DNA of 64,000 nucleotides from positions 26,981 through 90,980 of the forward strand of contig JAFXNQ010000039.1 in the NCBI GenBank assembly GCA_017529425.1, in the 5' to 3' direction. Below are positions 16,204-23,945 of the stretch, piece by piece. A model generated the notes under the pieces. It made no database searches. It was given only the letters and a program-made list of their open reading frames with translations, and was not told where the DNA came from. Within the stretch, counting starts at the first letter, position 1, and the number at the start of each line of letters is the position of its first letter. The translations under genes were made by a program, and so were the position numbers. The stretch is from Bacteroidales bacterium. GTDB lineage: Bacteria; Bacteroidota; Bacteroidia; Bacteroidales; UBA932.

Positions 16204-19200
16204 TTATTCTGTAACGGGACGGACAGAGAACCCGTAGCAGCGGTTGTCGTAACTGAGTGTTTCACCAATCCAATAGAAGTGGGCGCGGCACGCGCTTGTC
16301 GGGTAGCCTGTATCGAGGGAAGATGACCAGTAGAAGTCGGTCTCCCCCGCATAGCCGAGGGAGGCATCGCCCCGGAAGCCAGCAAAGGGCAGGAATATGC
16401 TGTTATTGTTTGTGTTGCTGGTAACCAAGTATCCATTCTTGCCGTTCCAGGTAGTACAGACCCAGGTGCATTCTGTTCTTAACTCTGTCCACTCTGCTTC
16501 GGTTGGCATTCTCCATGTTCCTCCCCAATTGACAGTAGCGGCGTCATCCTCGGGGTCGAGGACGGTGTTATTGTCTACAGTACCGTAATCACTAATTGTG
16601 CAATACTTTGAAAACGGCCCCTCCCAATAATTACTGAATTTATATGATGACCAAGAGTAATCGGATTTCGGCGAGGTCTCGCCCCAAGCAAAGTAATCAC
16701 CATACTCCTCAGGAGCGGATGCCCCAACGTTGTAGGATGCCCACTTAAGGCCGGACGTCAGATCGAGGTCAATATACCCGTAACCGGATATAGTCCCGGT
16801 GGGAGTAAGATTAATAGGAGTATTAACAGTTACAGTGCAAGTAGCAGTAAAACCACCGTCGATGGTCATTGCGGTGATAGTAGCGCTACCTGAACTTAAT
16901 GCGGTAACGACCCCATTATCGACAGTAGCGACAGAAGTATTGCTTGATGACCAGACTACACCGGGGTGGGTCGCATTAGACGGCGTTACAGTAGCGCTTA
17001 TAGATGCCGTCCCACCCTCAACAAGATCTAAATGACTCTTATTGAGAGAAATGCCCGTCACACTAACGGGAATGCCTTTACCTGTAACTGGGCGGATAGT
17101 TGCCCCATAATAACGATCTCTACTGCTACGATAGACACTAATAACAGGCGCCGTTGGAGAACACTCATAAAGCCAAGCAGACATATCACTATTCAAAGAA
17201 GAAGACCAATAGTAGCAGCCACCCCCGCCTCCTAAAGTAAGCCACATAGATCCTGCTCCAGGAAGGAAAATGCTATTTCCATTGGGGCCTGTGACCAGCA
17301 TTCCTGATCTTTCGTTCCTCTCTGCCTGAGTCCAAGTGCAATTCTCTACCAACTCTGTCCACTCTGCATCTGTCGGCATTCGCCAACTACCGCCACAATT
17401 TACGCGAGCGGCATCATCAGTAAGTTCAAGAGTCTTCAAGTTGTCAGGTTCACCATGGTCATCGTCTGAAAAATATTTTGAAAAGGTATAAGGACCATTA
17501 CCATATTTGTATGAGTCCCAAGAATAACCATTTGATTTGCCCTCTTTCCATACCAGTGGACTCCAACTGGAATAATATGGTTCCGTCTCGCCCCAAGCAA
17601 AATAATCACCGCATGCTCCAAGGTAACTTACGAAGCCTGTTGCACATACATTGCAATTCGCCCATTTGAGTCCTGAAGGAAGGCCCAAATCAACCGCCTC
17701 AGGAACAAGTTCCTCTACCGTCACTGTACAAGTTGCAGTAAAACCCCCGTCGTAGGTTGTTGCTGTTATAGTAGCGGAACCTTTACTAACTGCAGAAACA
17801 ACGCCATCCTTATCTACAGCTGCTATTGAAGAATTGCTGGTTGTCCAGATTACATTAGGTTGTGTAGCATTTATGGGGGTTATGGTAGCCGTTAAAGTAT
17901 CGTGATCCTGTATGATTTGAGTGATACTACTCTCATCGAGAGAAATGCTCTCTACCGGAATTCGTACACCACTATCTGTGACAGGACGAATAGATAATCC
18001 ATCCCCACGGTAGCCATAATTAATACCAACGCCTCCAGAGCCAATGAAAGCAAATTGATTCTCATACGAGCATAAAAGCGTAGAGGTCATATAGTTACCA
18101 GCCGAACCAAAACCTAAAAGATTACTGCCAACCCTAAAACCAGCATAAGGTAAGAAAATGCTGTTGCCGTTGGGGCCTGTAACAGTCTTGCCACTCATCC
18201 CGTTTTGTGTGGCTATTGTCCATGTACAATTCTCTATTAACTCCACCCACTCGCTATCTGTAGGTAAACGCCATGAACCGCCTAACTTAATGTGGGCAAC
18301 ATCATCATTCAACTCCAATACAATCTTATTATCAACAGTTCCGCGCCCTACATCTGAAACGTACTTTGAAAATTTGAAATTATCCGATGAATCTCCACTA
18401 ATCCAATACTTACCACTAGTCGGTGAATATCCGTCGACCTTACCTTCCTTCCAATAATAGCAGGGATCGTCCATTGAGTGACCGCTTGTATAGAACGGCT
18501 CTAATTCGCCCCATGCATAATAATCACCAGGTTGTTCCGGAGAGCCTACAAAACCATTCTCACTAAGGTTGCATCTCGCCCATTTTAATCCTGATGGCAG
18601 ACCGAGATCGATGGCCTCTTCTGACATTGTATCAGGGTTGGCCCCCGACTCTACCCCTTCATATGTAACCGCCGGCATTGAGAGCAGGTTGGAACGGGTG
18701 ATGGTCTGACTCCTGGTGGTTTTTATCTCCATCTGCTTGTTCTGACTATCGGTAACGGTTACAGTGAAGCCACCGGACATTGTCATAGGAGGCAAAGCGA
18801 TGATGAAGGCAGTAGCCGTGTTTGCGTCCAGCTGTACTCCATCACCGCAATCAAGTGTAACAGTCTTTGCCGAGGCATCGGTCAGGGTGATTGCAGGTGC
18901 GTTATCGCCCGATACTGTCACTTCCGCTGCACCGCAAAGTTTCTCGTTGTTATTGCCGGTTACGCTGATTGAAGCAATAGTTCCAGTTCCCTTAAGTTGG
19001 AGTTTCAGCCCTCCGAGAACATTCTTGAACTTAAGGTTGTAATCACTCTTAGAACTTGTAACGGCTGTCATCGGGAAGGCTCCGTTGCCGAAACTTGCAG
19101 TCGCATAATACTGGGTAGCAGGAAGGGCTATATCACTGATGATATAAGAGTTTCCGCTCTTGGCGATTTCTGCCGTTGCCGCATACGGATAGAACGCAAC

Positions 19201-19539
19201 ATTGTTGACTATTTCACTGCCAGCAACAAATCCGGGGCTTTCAACCTGGTTTAGTGCAGCAGCGGTCTTGCCATCGGATGCATCAGTGACCTGAAAGTGT
19301 TGATTGATGGTGCTGCCAACAAAGATGCTTACCTGGTCGCCGTGTTTCCAGCGCACGTTACCGTTTGCATCCATCGATGTCTTTGTTCCAATATCGGGTG
19401 CATCGTCAACCATGGCCTCCATAGTAGCGGTGAAGACTTTGCCTTCAGGGGCGAATTCACCCTCTTCTTTGAGCTGGCAACTGCATACTGCCAGAGCGGC
19501 CATAAGGCCCAATACTAATCCTTTTTTCATGATATTCAT
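16204..19539 (-). CDS. Surface lipoprotein: fimbrillin-like domain, three FISUMP domains, two Ig-like (Big_2) domains
   Basis: 1111 aa. The N-terminus MKKGLVLGLMAALAVCSCQ is a lipoprotein signal with the cysteine at about residue 21. Residues about 25-300 resemble the Bacteroidetes fimbrillin/Mfa-like family (GTKTSMDANGNVRWKHGDQVSIF). FISUMP domains (Fibrobacter succinogenes major paralogous domain) follow at about 309-520, 613-820 and 920-1111, each with DLGLPSGLKWA-like starts, AWGE, GGSWRMPTDAEW and IRPVT ends. Ig-like bacterial domains lie at about 526-608 and 823-905 (ISLDESSITQ..., TATCTVTVE). It is probably exposed on the outer membrane and adhesive; the ligand is unknown. The middle is visibly more AT-rich than the flanking core genes. 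A 47-aa peptide gene ends 20 bp upstream. Confidence 0.85.
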   Translation of the reverse strand: MNIMKKGLVLGLMAALAVCSCQLKEEGEFAPEGKVFTATMEAMVDDAPDIGTKTSMDANGNVRWKHGDQVSIFVGSTINQHFQVTDASDGKTAAALNQVESPGFVAGSEIVNNVAFYPYAATAEIAKSGNSYIISDIALPATQYYATASFGNGAFPMTAVTSSKSDYNLKFKNVLGGLKLQLKGTGTIASISVTGNNNEKLCGAAEVTVSGDNAPAITLTDASAKTVTLDCGDGVQLDANTATAFIIALPPMTMSGGFTVTVTDSQNKQMEIKTTRSQTITRSNLLSMPAVTYEGVESGANPDTMSEEAIDLGLPSGLKWARCNLSENGFVGSPEQPGDYYAWGELEPFYTSGHSMDDPCYYWKEGKVDGYSPTSGKYWISGDSSDNFKFSKYVSDVGRGTVDNKIVLELNDDVAHIKLGGSWRLPTDSEWVELIENCTWTIATQNGMSGKTVTGPNGNSIFLPYAGFRVGSNLLGFGSAGNYMTSTLLCSYENQFAFIGSGGVGINYGYRGDGLSIRPVTDSGVRIPVESISLDESSITQIIQDHDTLTATITPINATQPNVIWTTSNSSIAAVDKDGVVSAVSKGSATITATTYDGGFTATCTVTVEELVPEAVDLGLPSGLKWANCNVCATGFVSYLGACGDYFAWGETEPYYSSWSPLVWKEGKSNGYSWDSYKYGNGPYTFSKYFSDDDHGEPDNLKTLELTDDAARVNCGGSWRMPTDAEWTELVENCTWTQAERNERSGMLVTGPNGNSIFLPGAGSMWLTLGGGGGCYYWSSSLNSDMSAWLYECSPTAPVISVYRSSRDRYYGATIRPVTGKGIPVSVTGISLNKSHLDLVEGGTASISATVTPSNATHPGVVWSSSNTSVATVDNGVVTALSSGSATITAMTIDGGFTATCTVTVNTPINLTPTGTISGYGYIDLDLTSGLKWASYNVGASAPEEYGDYFAWGETSPKSDYSWSSYKFSNYWEGPFSKYCTISDYGTVDNNTVLDPEDDAATVNWGGTWRMPTEAEWTELRTECTWVCTTWNGKNGYLVTSNTNNNSIFLPFAGFRGDASLGYAGETDFYWSSSLDTGYPTSACRAHFYWIGETLSYDNRCYGFSVRPVTE

Positions 19540-19559
19540 CTTTTCGTTATTCAGCTATC

Positions 19560-19703
19560 CTACCATTCTCCCTGGGTCTCGGTCACCTTCTCGGTCTCGC
19601 TGGAGCAGATTACACTCTGAGAGCCAACAGAGAGCACTTCACACATAGGAGCGCTATACGTCATGGCTATTGACAGATAGTCGTTGTTCTTAAAAATGTT
19701 CAT
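19560..19703 (-). CDS. Small peptide, 47 aa, SETEKVTETxGEW family, copy 1
   Basis: Start taken at ATG 19703 (MNIFKNNDYLS); the longer frame to 19751 adds residues without support. The sequence has no signal peptide; from Y23 it reads YSAPMCEVLSVGSQSVICSS and ends ETEKVTETQGEW. A paralogue at 57689-57826 shares 21 of the last 32 residues, including one cysteine and the acidic GEW tail. Such short Bacteroidales ORFs with a Y..P..E start and a cysteine near the middle are common but of unknown role. It is 20 bp upstream of the FISUMP lipoprotein, so both are probably on one message. Confidence 0.75.
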   Translation of the reverse strand: MNIFKNNDYLSIAMTYSAPMCEVLSVGSQSVICSSETEKVTETQGEW

Positions 19704-20344
19704 AGTGATATTGTTACTTTTTAATGATGTCCTTCCGGGAAAACACAACACCTCTGCAAACCCGCTAAAAGCAGATCTGCCACAAAAGCGCCCTGCGGGC
19801 GCAACTCGCTGAGAATTAAATTATTATACCCCCCCCCGACGAATTGTAGGGCGGTTGTTGAAGATATTGCGGGGGCGAAAGTCATGAAGTGGTTAATATT
19901 CAATGCAATATACGCATTCTTTCTGGAAGACACAAACACCCTGTAAAGAAGACCTGCCACAACAGAATCATATAGAGGTTATTCCGGCATAGTTATTCGT
20001 GGCCGGTCGGGGCAAATTGTCCCGACTGACCACGGAGTACATCAATTGGGGGCCTTCAGCAGGGTTCAAAGGTGGTCGGTGTTTTTCATATCAAAACTTG
20101 TTCTTAGTACCCCACAATCATGTCTCGCCAAAGCGCTAGGAGATCCGCGGCGGTCTAACCCGTCCCCGCGGCAGTGGAGGCGCCAAAGACATCTAAGAGG
20201 GAAAAGGGTTGCGCTCCCGCCATAGTTTCGTGGAGCCTTTTTCAAAACGTAGGGGCGCTTTGGCTGGACCGCAGGCGTGGAGCAAAGTGCAGATAAAGTC
20301 CGTAGCTTGAATGCTTTCAATGGCAGATTTTTGCCCAGAAAGCA
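19704..20344. other. 641-bp gap upstream of the peptide/lipoprotein pair
   Basis: No supported gene. It contains a run of nine C at 19829-19837, a degenerate duplication (19731-19784 resembles 19919-19964), a 14-bp imperfect hairpin at 19998-20034 (one mismatch, one G-T pair, 9-nt loop, no T-run) and copy B of the 61-bp repeat. A 79-codon frame on the - strand crosses the C-run; I do not accept it as a gene. No TAnnTTTG box was found on the - strand here. Confidence 0.5.
20121..20181 (-). repeat. 61-bp island repeat, copy B
   Basis: Reverse-complement copy of 15336-15396 with eight differences, lying beyond the other side of the lipoprotein locus. A second short match in the same inverted sense pairs 15862-15883 with 20342-20364 (20 of 22 bases). 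Confidence 0.75.
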
Positions 20345-20671
20345 TTGCAAGCGAAGGTTTCTGCACTTTGCGGTATAACTGAGGGGGCTTTTGCAAGCCG
20401 CGTATCTGTCGGCCTGCTTTTTGCAGCCTGTGACTTATCGGTTCTGACAGAGGAGGAACTGCAAACTTATACCAAAGATGTCATGACAACAGAAATCGAC
20501 CGCCAGAATATCATTTACACCGCCAGGATGGACGGCAAGGAGGAGGGCCTGGCTGAAGGACGTGAGGTAGAGAAAAGAGAAAATGCCCGAAACTTCAAAA
20601 ATCTTGGCGTTGACATCGAGACTATAATGAAAGCCACCGGGCTCAGCGAAGAGGAAGTCAATTCGTTATAG
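20345..20671 (+). pseudogene. Remnant of an Rpn/PD-(D/E)XK family transposase-nuclease, C-terminal part
   Basis: The 108-codon frame has a recognisable tail from about residue 25: FAACDLSVLTEEELQTY, then a stretch of charged residues with KEEGLAEGREVEKR, and the end NLGVDIETIMKATGLSEEEV. This matches the C-terminal end of Rpn-type recombination-promoting nucleases, which are normally about 280-320 aa; the catalytic PD-(D/E)XK domain is missing. The first 20 or so codons look like unrelated junction sequence. It is convergent to the 3-keto-glycoside operon across a terminator. Confidence 0.7.
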
Positions 20672-20680
20672 CACCTTCAC

Positions 20681-20716
20681 AAAAAAACCGGCCCCGCATA
20701 AGCGAGGCCGGCTCTT
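20681..20716 (-). terminator. Intrinsic terminator of the 28.1-20.7 kb operon
   Basis: Stem 20688-20697 with 20702-20711 (one mismatch), loop ATAA, followed on the - strand by seven T. On the + strand the stem is followed by CTCTTTTAT, so it may also stop the Rpn remnant transcript. Confidence 0.85.
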
Positions 20717-20737
20717 TTATGTAATAGTGGACAATAA

Positions 20738-21607
20738 CTACTCCGGACGCATTGTCTTCACGTAGTCACAGGAGCGCTTGACGCTCTCGTAGGGGTTGCT
20801 CCCCTCGGGGAATCCTTCCTGCTCCACTATCTGGTATTTCATACCGGCAAGGGATGCATACTTATAGATCTCCGAGAAGGGAACGATGTTGGTGGCGGGA
20901 TCTCCGACCTCGATTTCATCCTTCACGTGCCACATATAGAAGCGGCCGGGGTTGGCCTTGAACAGTTCCACGATATCGGCACCGCCCACGGTTGCCCAGT
21001 AGAGGTCCAGTTCAAAGAAAACCTTGTCGGGATCGGTGTTGGCCAGAAGGTAGTCGTACCAGGTTATTTCGGAACCATCCTCCTGGGTGTACTTGAACTT
21101 GAACTCGTTGTCGTGGTTGTGATAGCCAAACTTGAGTCCCTGCTCATTGCACATTTCACCCACCTTATTGTAGAGTTCGCAGTAACGGGCCAGGGTCTGG
21201 AGAGAATCGCAGGCCATAGCCGGAGCAACAATCGCGATGCATCCGGCTGCGGAGTGATGCCCGATTGCACGGCGCCACCACTCGACACAATCTTCCATAG
21301 GCGTACGGTCGGGATTGGGGCCGTTGGTGTGGGAGCAGAGCACCTGCAGGCCGTTCGCCTCGCAGAGAGACTTGAACTCCCCAGGCGTGCGGCCGTAGAA
21401 GAGCCCAGCCTCATCATTGTAGTTAGCCATCTCCACAAAAGAGTAGCCGGCCTCAGAAATCTTGGCCAGCCCCTCGTCCAGCGGATCGAGATACGACCTT
21501 ACAGAATACATCTGAAGGCCTATAAAATCGTTTGCGCCCTTCTCCTTGCAGCCGGAAGCCGCAAAGAGAGAGAGCGTCAAAACGATTGCCGTGAAAAATC
21601 TTTTCAT
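20738..21607 (-). CDS. Lipoprotein sugar isomerase/epimerase (AP endonuclease family 2 TIM barrel)
   Basis: 289 aa with a lipoprotein signal (FAASGC, cysteine at about residue 20), so it is predicted on the periplasmic face or outer membrane. The rest is a xylose-isomerase-like TIM barrel: GLQMYSVRSYL at the first strand, LKFGYHNHDNEF, FFELDLYW and FYMWHVKD carry the usual metal and substrate residues. In related gut Bacteroides clusters such proteins act with DUF1080 and Gfo/Idh partners on 3-keto-glycosides (family knowledge; the exact step here is inference). Last gene of a five-gene operon. Confidence 0.85.
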   Translation of the reverse strand: MKRFFTAIVLTLSLFAASGCKEKGANDFIGLQMYSVRSYLDPLDEGLAKISEAGYSFVEMANYNDEAGLFYGRTPGEFKSLCEANGLQVLCSHTNGPNPDRTPMEDCVEWWRRAIGHHSAAGCIAIVAPAMACDSLQTLARYCELYNKVGEMCNEQGLKFGYHNHDNEFKFKYTQEDGSEITWYDYLLANTDPDKVFFELDLYWATVGGADIVELFKANPGRFYMWHVKDEIEVGDPATNIVPFSEIYKYASLAGMKYQIVEQEGFPEGSNPYESVKRSCDYVKTMRPE

Positions 21608-21624
21608 GGCAAATATGTCCGGGA

Positions 21625-22389
21625 TTAGAGCTCCTTAACCTTAAGGTTGCGATACCAGACGGTGTCACCGTGGTCCTGAAGACCGATGTAACCCTCGTGG
21701 TTCTCGCCACCTACGTTGAGGATGTACTGATAAGACTCGGGCATGTTAGCCTCGGAGAACTTGCTGTTGTTGATCATCTCCTCCCACTTCGGAGTCCAGA
21801 GGTGATACTCAACTACAGGCTCGCCGTTCTGATAGTGAACAACGGTACCTTCAAACACCATGATCTTGGCAGTGTTCCACTCCCCTGCGGGCTTGGCGTT
21901 CTGCGGATTGGCAGGGATGATGTCATACAGGGAAGCGCTCTGGCGGTTGCCGTCGCGACCAAGCTTAGCGTCGGGGTGACGCTCGTTGTCAAGAATCTGG
22001 TATTCAGGGCAGGTCTGGAAGATAGAGAGACCGGGAACCTCCTGTGCGAGGTAGAAGACGCCGGAGTTTGCACCCTCGGAAACCTTCCACTCAAAGGTGA
22101 ACTCAAAGTTTTTGAACTTGGTGGTGTAGATGATGTCACCGCCGTCAACTGCGCCAGCCTCACCGCGGCCGCTGCCGTTGATCTTTATGCAACCGTCCTC
22201 GATGGTCCAGGCACCGGGAACATGGTCGGTGTTATAACCGCGCCAGCCTTCAAAAGTCTCGCCGTCAAAGATAGCCACTGCGTCGTCTGCAGCTGCATCA
22301 GCTGCGGCAGGAGCTTTCTTTTTGTTCTTACATGCGCCAAGAGAGAGCACCATGAGGCAGAGAACTGCCAATGCAAATATTTTCTTCAT
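21625..22389 (-). CDS. DUF1080 lipoprotein, putative 3-keto-glycoside hydrolase/lyase
   Basis: 254 aa. The lipoprotein signal is VLSLGAC followed by a charged Lys/Ala linker. The single DUF1080 domain (concanavalin-like jelly roll) covers about residues 40-254: AIFDGETFEGWRGYN, FEFTFEWKVSEGANSGVFYL, YQILDNERHPDAK, GEWNTAKIMVFEGTVVHYQNG and YIGLQDHGDTVWYRNLKVKEL. This family is annotated 3-keto-disaccharide hydrolase. It lies 17 bp upstream of the isomerase gene and 21 bp downstream of the second oxidoreductase. Confidence 0.85.
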   Translation of the reverse strand: MKKIFALAVLCLMVLSLGACKNKKKAPAAADAAADDAVAIFDGETFEGWRGYNTDHVPGAWTIEDGCIKINGSGRGEAGAVDGGDIIYTTKFKNFEFTFEWKVSEGANSGVFYLAQEVPGLSIFQTCPEYQILDNERHPDAKLGRDGNRQSASLYDIIPANPQNAKPAGEWNTAKIMVFEGTVVHYQNGEPVVEYHLWTPKWEEMINNSKFSEANMPESYQYILNVGGENHEGYIGLQDHGDTVWYRNLKVKEL

Positions 22390-22410
22390 AATTTATAAGA
22401 TTGTTATGGT

Positions 22411-23907
22411 TTAGTCGGGCATATTAGGCAGTGCGTAACCCTCGCGGTAAGTGTGCTTGATAAGCTCTGCTGCGAAAGCCTGTGCATTGATAGGATCGGT
22501 GTATTTGTCCTCGAAAGTCGGGTGACCATCGTGTACGCTGAAGCCATCCTTAACCTTGAACTGGATAGTCTCGTCGGGGTTGATATTGGTGAACTTCATA
22601 TTCTTGCCGTCCCAGGCGAGCTCACGGTTGAGGCCCTGCAGACGAACTGCGAGGACACCCATAACAACCATCTCGTTCAGAGGACCTGCAAACTGGAAGT
22701 CAGACTTGCAAGGTACGCGGTTCTCCTTGGACTCCTTGCAAGCGCGGACGAAGTCCATATGGTGATCCTGATTCTCTACCTCGCGGGTAGTGCTTGCTGC
22801 GGGGATGGGTTTGCCGCTGAGCAGCCAGGGGTTTACACCGTAGCAGCCGCATACCAGGACATCCTTGGTTCCGTAGAAAATAGCTGCACCGCCGCTCTGG
22901 TTCATATTCCTGCCGATAGGCCAGCCTGCAGGGAAGTCAGGCTTCAGGCCGCCGTCGTACCAGGTAACCTCAACCTCGGGCATAGCCACCTTGGGCATAT
23001 TGTCACGAGCGGGGAAGCGGAACTTAACTATCTGTGCGTTAGGTGCGCAGTCAATCATCAGGTTGGTAGAGCTACCCTGGCATGCAACGGGGCTGCCGAG
23101 CTTGAGGGCGTCAACTACCGGCTGGAGGATGTGGCAAGCCATATCTCCGAGTGCACCGGTACCGAAATCCCACCAGCCACGCCAGTTCCAAGGGTGATAG
23201 ATGGAGTTGAAGGGACGATACTTGGCGGGGCCGATGAACAGATCCCAGTCGAGAGTGTCGGGGATGGGATCCACGCCTGCAGGAGTCTCCAGACCCTGGG
23301 GCCATATCGGACGGTCGGTGAAAGCGTCAACCTTGCGTACCTCACCGATGAGACCGCTCTGGATAGCCTCGATCACCTGACGGGTTGAGTTGAGAGATGC
23401 ACCCTGGTTACCCATCTGGGTTGCAAGACCGTTGGCTGCAGCCAGTTTGGTGAGCAGACGGGTCTCGTAAACTGTGTGGGTCAGAGGCTTCTCGCAATAT
23501 ACGTGCTTACCCATTGCAAGTGCCTGAGCCGCGATGCAGGCGTGAGTGTGGTCAGCAGTACCGATTACCACTGCGTCAAACTCGTTGCCGATCTCGTCGA
23601 ACATCTTGCGGTAATCTTTGAACTTCTTTGCGTTGGGGAAGCGTGCCATCTCGTTGGCTGCATAGTTCCAGTCGCAGTCGCACAAAGCGACGATGTTCTG
23701 GGACTCCATACCGTTGATGTCAGCTGCACCACGGCCGCCGATACCTACACCTACGATGTTGAGCCTGTCAGTAGCTGCAGCTTTCTTAGCCTTCTTGGGG
23801 GCTGCTGCTGCAGTAGTTGACCAGAACGGAGTAGAAGCGATGGCGGCAGCACCTGCAGCCATTGCGCTTGTTTGAAGGAATGACCTTCTTGACATGTTTT
23901 TACTCAT
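22411..23907 (-). CDS. Gfo/Idh/MocA oxidoreductase with Tat signal (second in operon)
   Basis: 498 aa. The N-terminus MSKNMSRRSFLQTSAMAAG is a twin-arginine signal, so a folded, cofactor-loaded enzyme is exported. The Rossmann part starts at about residue 48 (LNIVGVGIGGRGAADI), followed by IVALCDCDW and the family motif GKHVYCEKPLTH near residue 140. The C-terminal alpha/beta domain contains MDFVRACKESKENRVPCKSDFQFAGPLNEMVVMG. Expected role: NAD-dependent oxidation of a sugar hydroxyl (C3 in studied homologues). The gap to the large DUF1080 gene is 38 bp. Confidence 0.88.
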   Translation of the reverse strand: MSKNMSRRSFLQTSAMAAGAAAIASTPFWSTTAAAAPKKAKKAAATDRLNIVGVGIGGRGAADINGMESQNIVALCDCDWNYAANEMARFPNAKKFKDYRKMFDEIGNEFDAVVIGTADHTHACIAAQALAMGKHVYCEKPLTHTVYETRLLTKLAAANGLATQMGNQGASLNSTRQVIEAIQSGLIGEVRKVDAFTDRPIWPQGLETPAGVDPIPDTLDWDLFIGPAKYRPFNSIYHPWNWRGWWDFGTGALGDMACHILQPVVDALKLGSPVACQGSSTNLMIDCAPNAQIVKFRFPARDNMPKVAMPEVEVTWYDGGLKPDFPAGWPIGRNMNQSGGAAIFYGTKDVLVCGCYGVNPWLLSGKPIPAASTTREVENQDHHMDFVRACKESKENRVPCKSDFQFAGPLNEMVVMGVLAVRLQGLNRELAWDGKNMKFTNINPDETIQFKVKDGFSVHDGHPTFEDKYTDPINAQAFAAELIKHTYREGYALPNMPD

Positions 23908-23945
23908 ACTCGGTAAATGTTTATAAAATATTGATTAATTGTTGT

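Noticed and set aside
19721..19960. 79-codon frame across the C9 tract
   Set aside because: Would depend on tract length; no homology recognised and both duplicated blocks lie in it in different frames.
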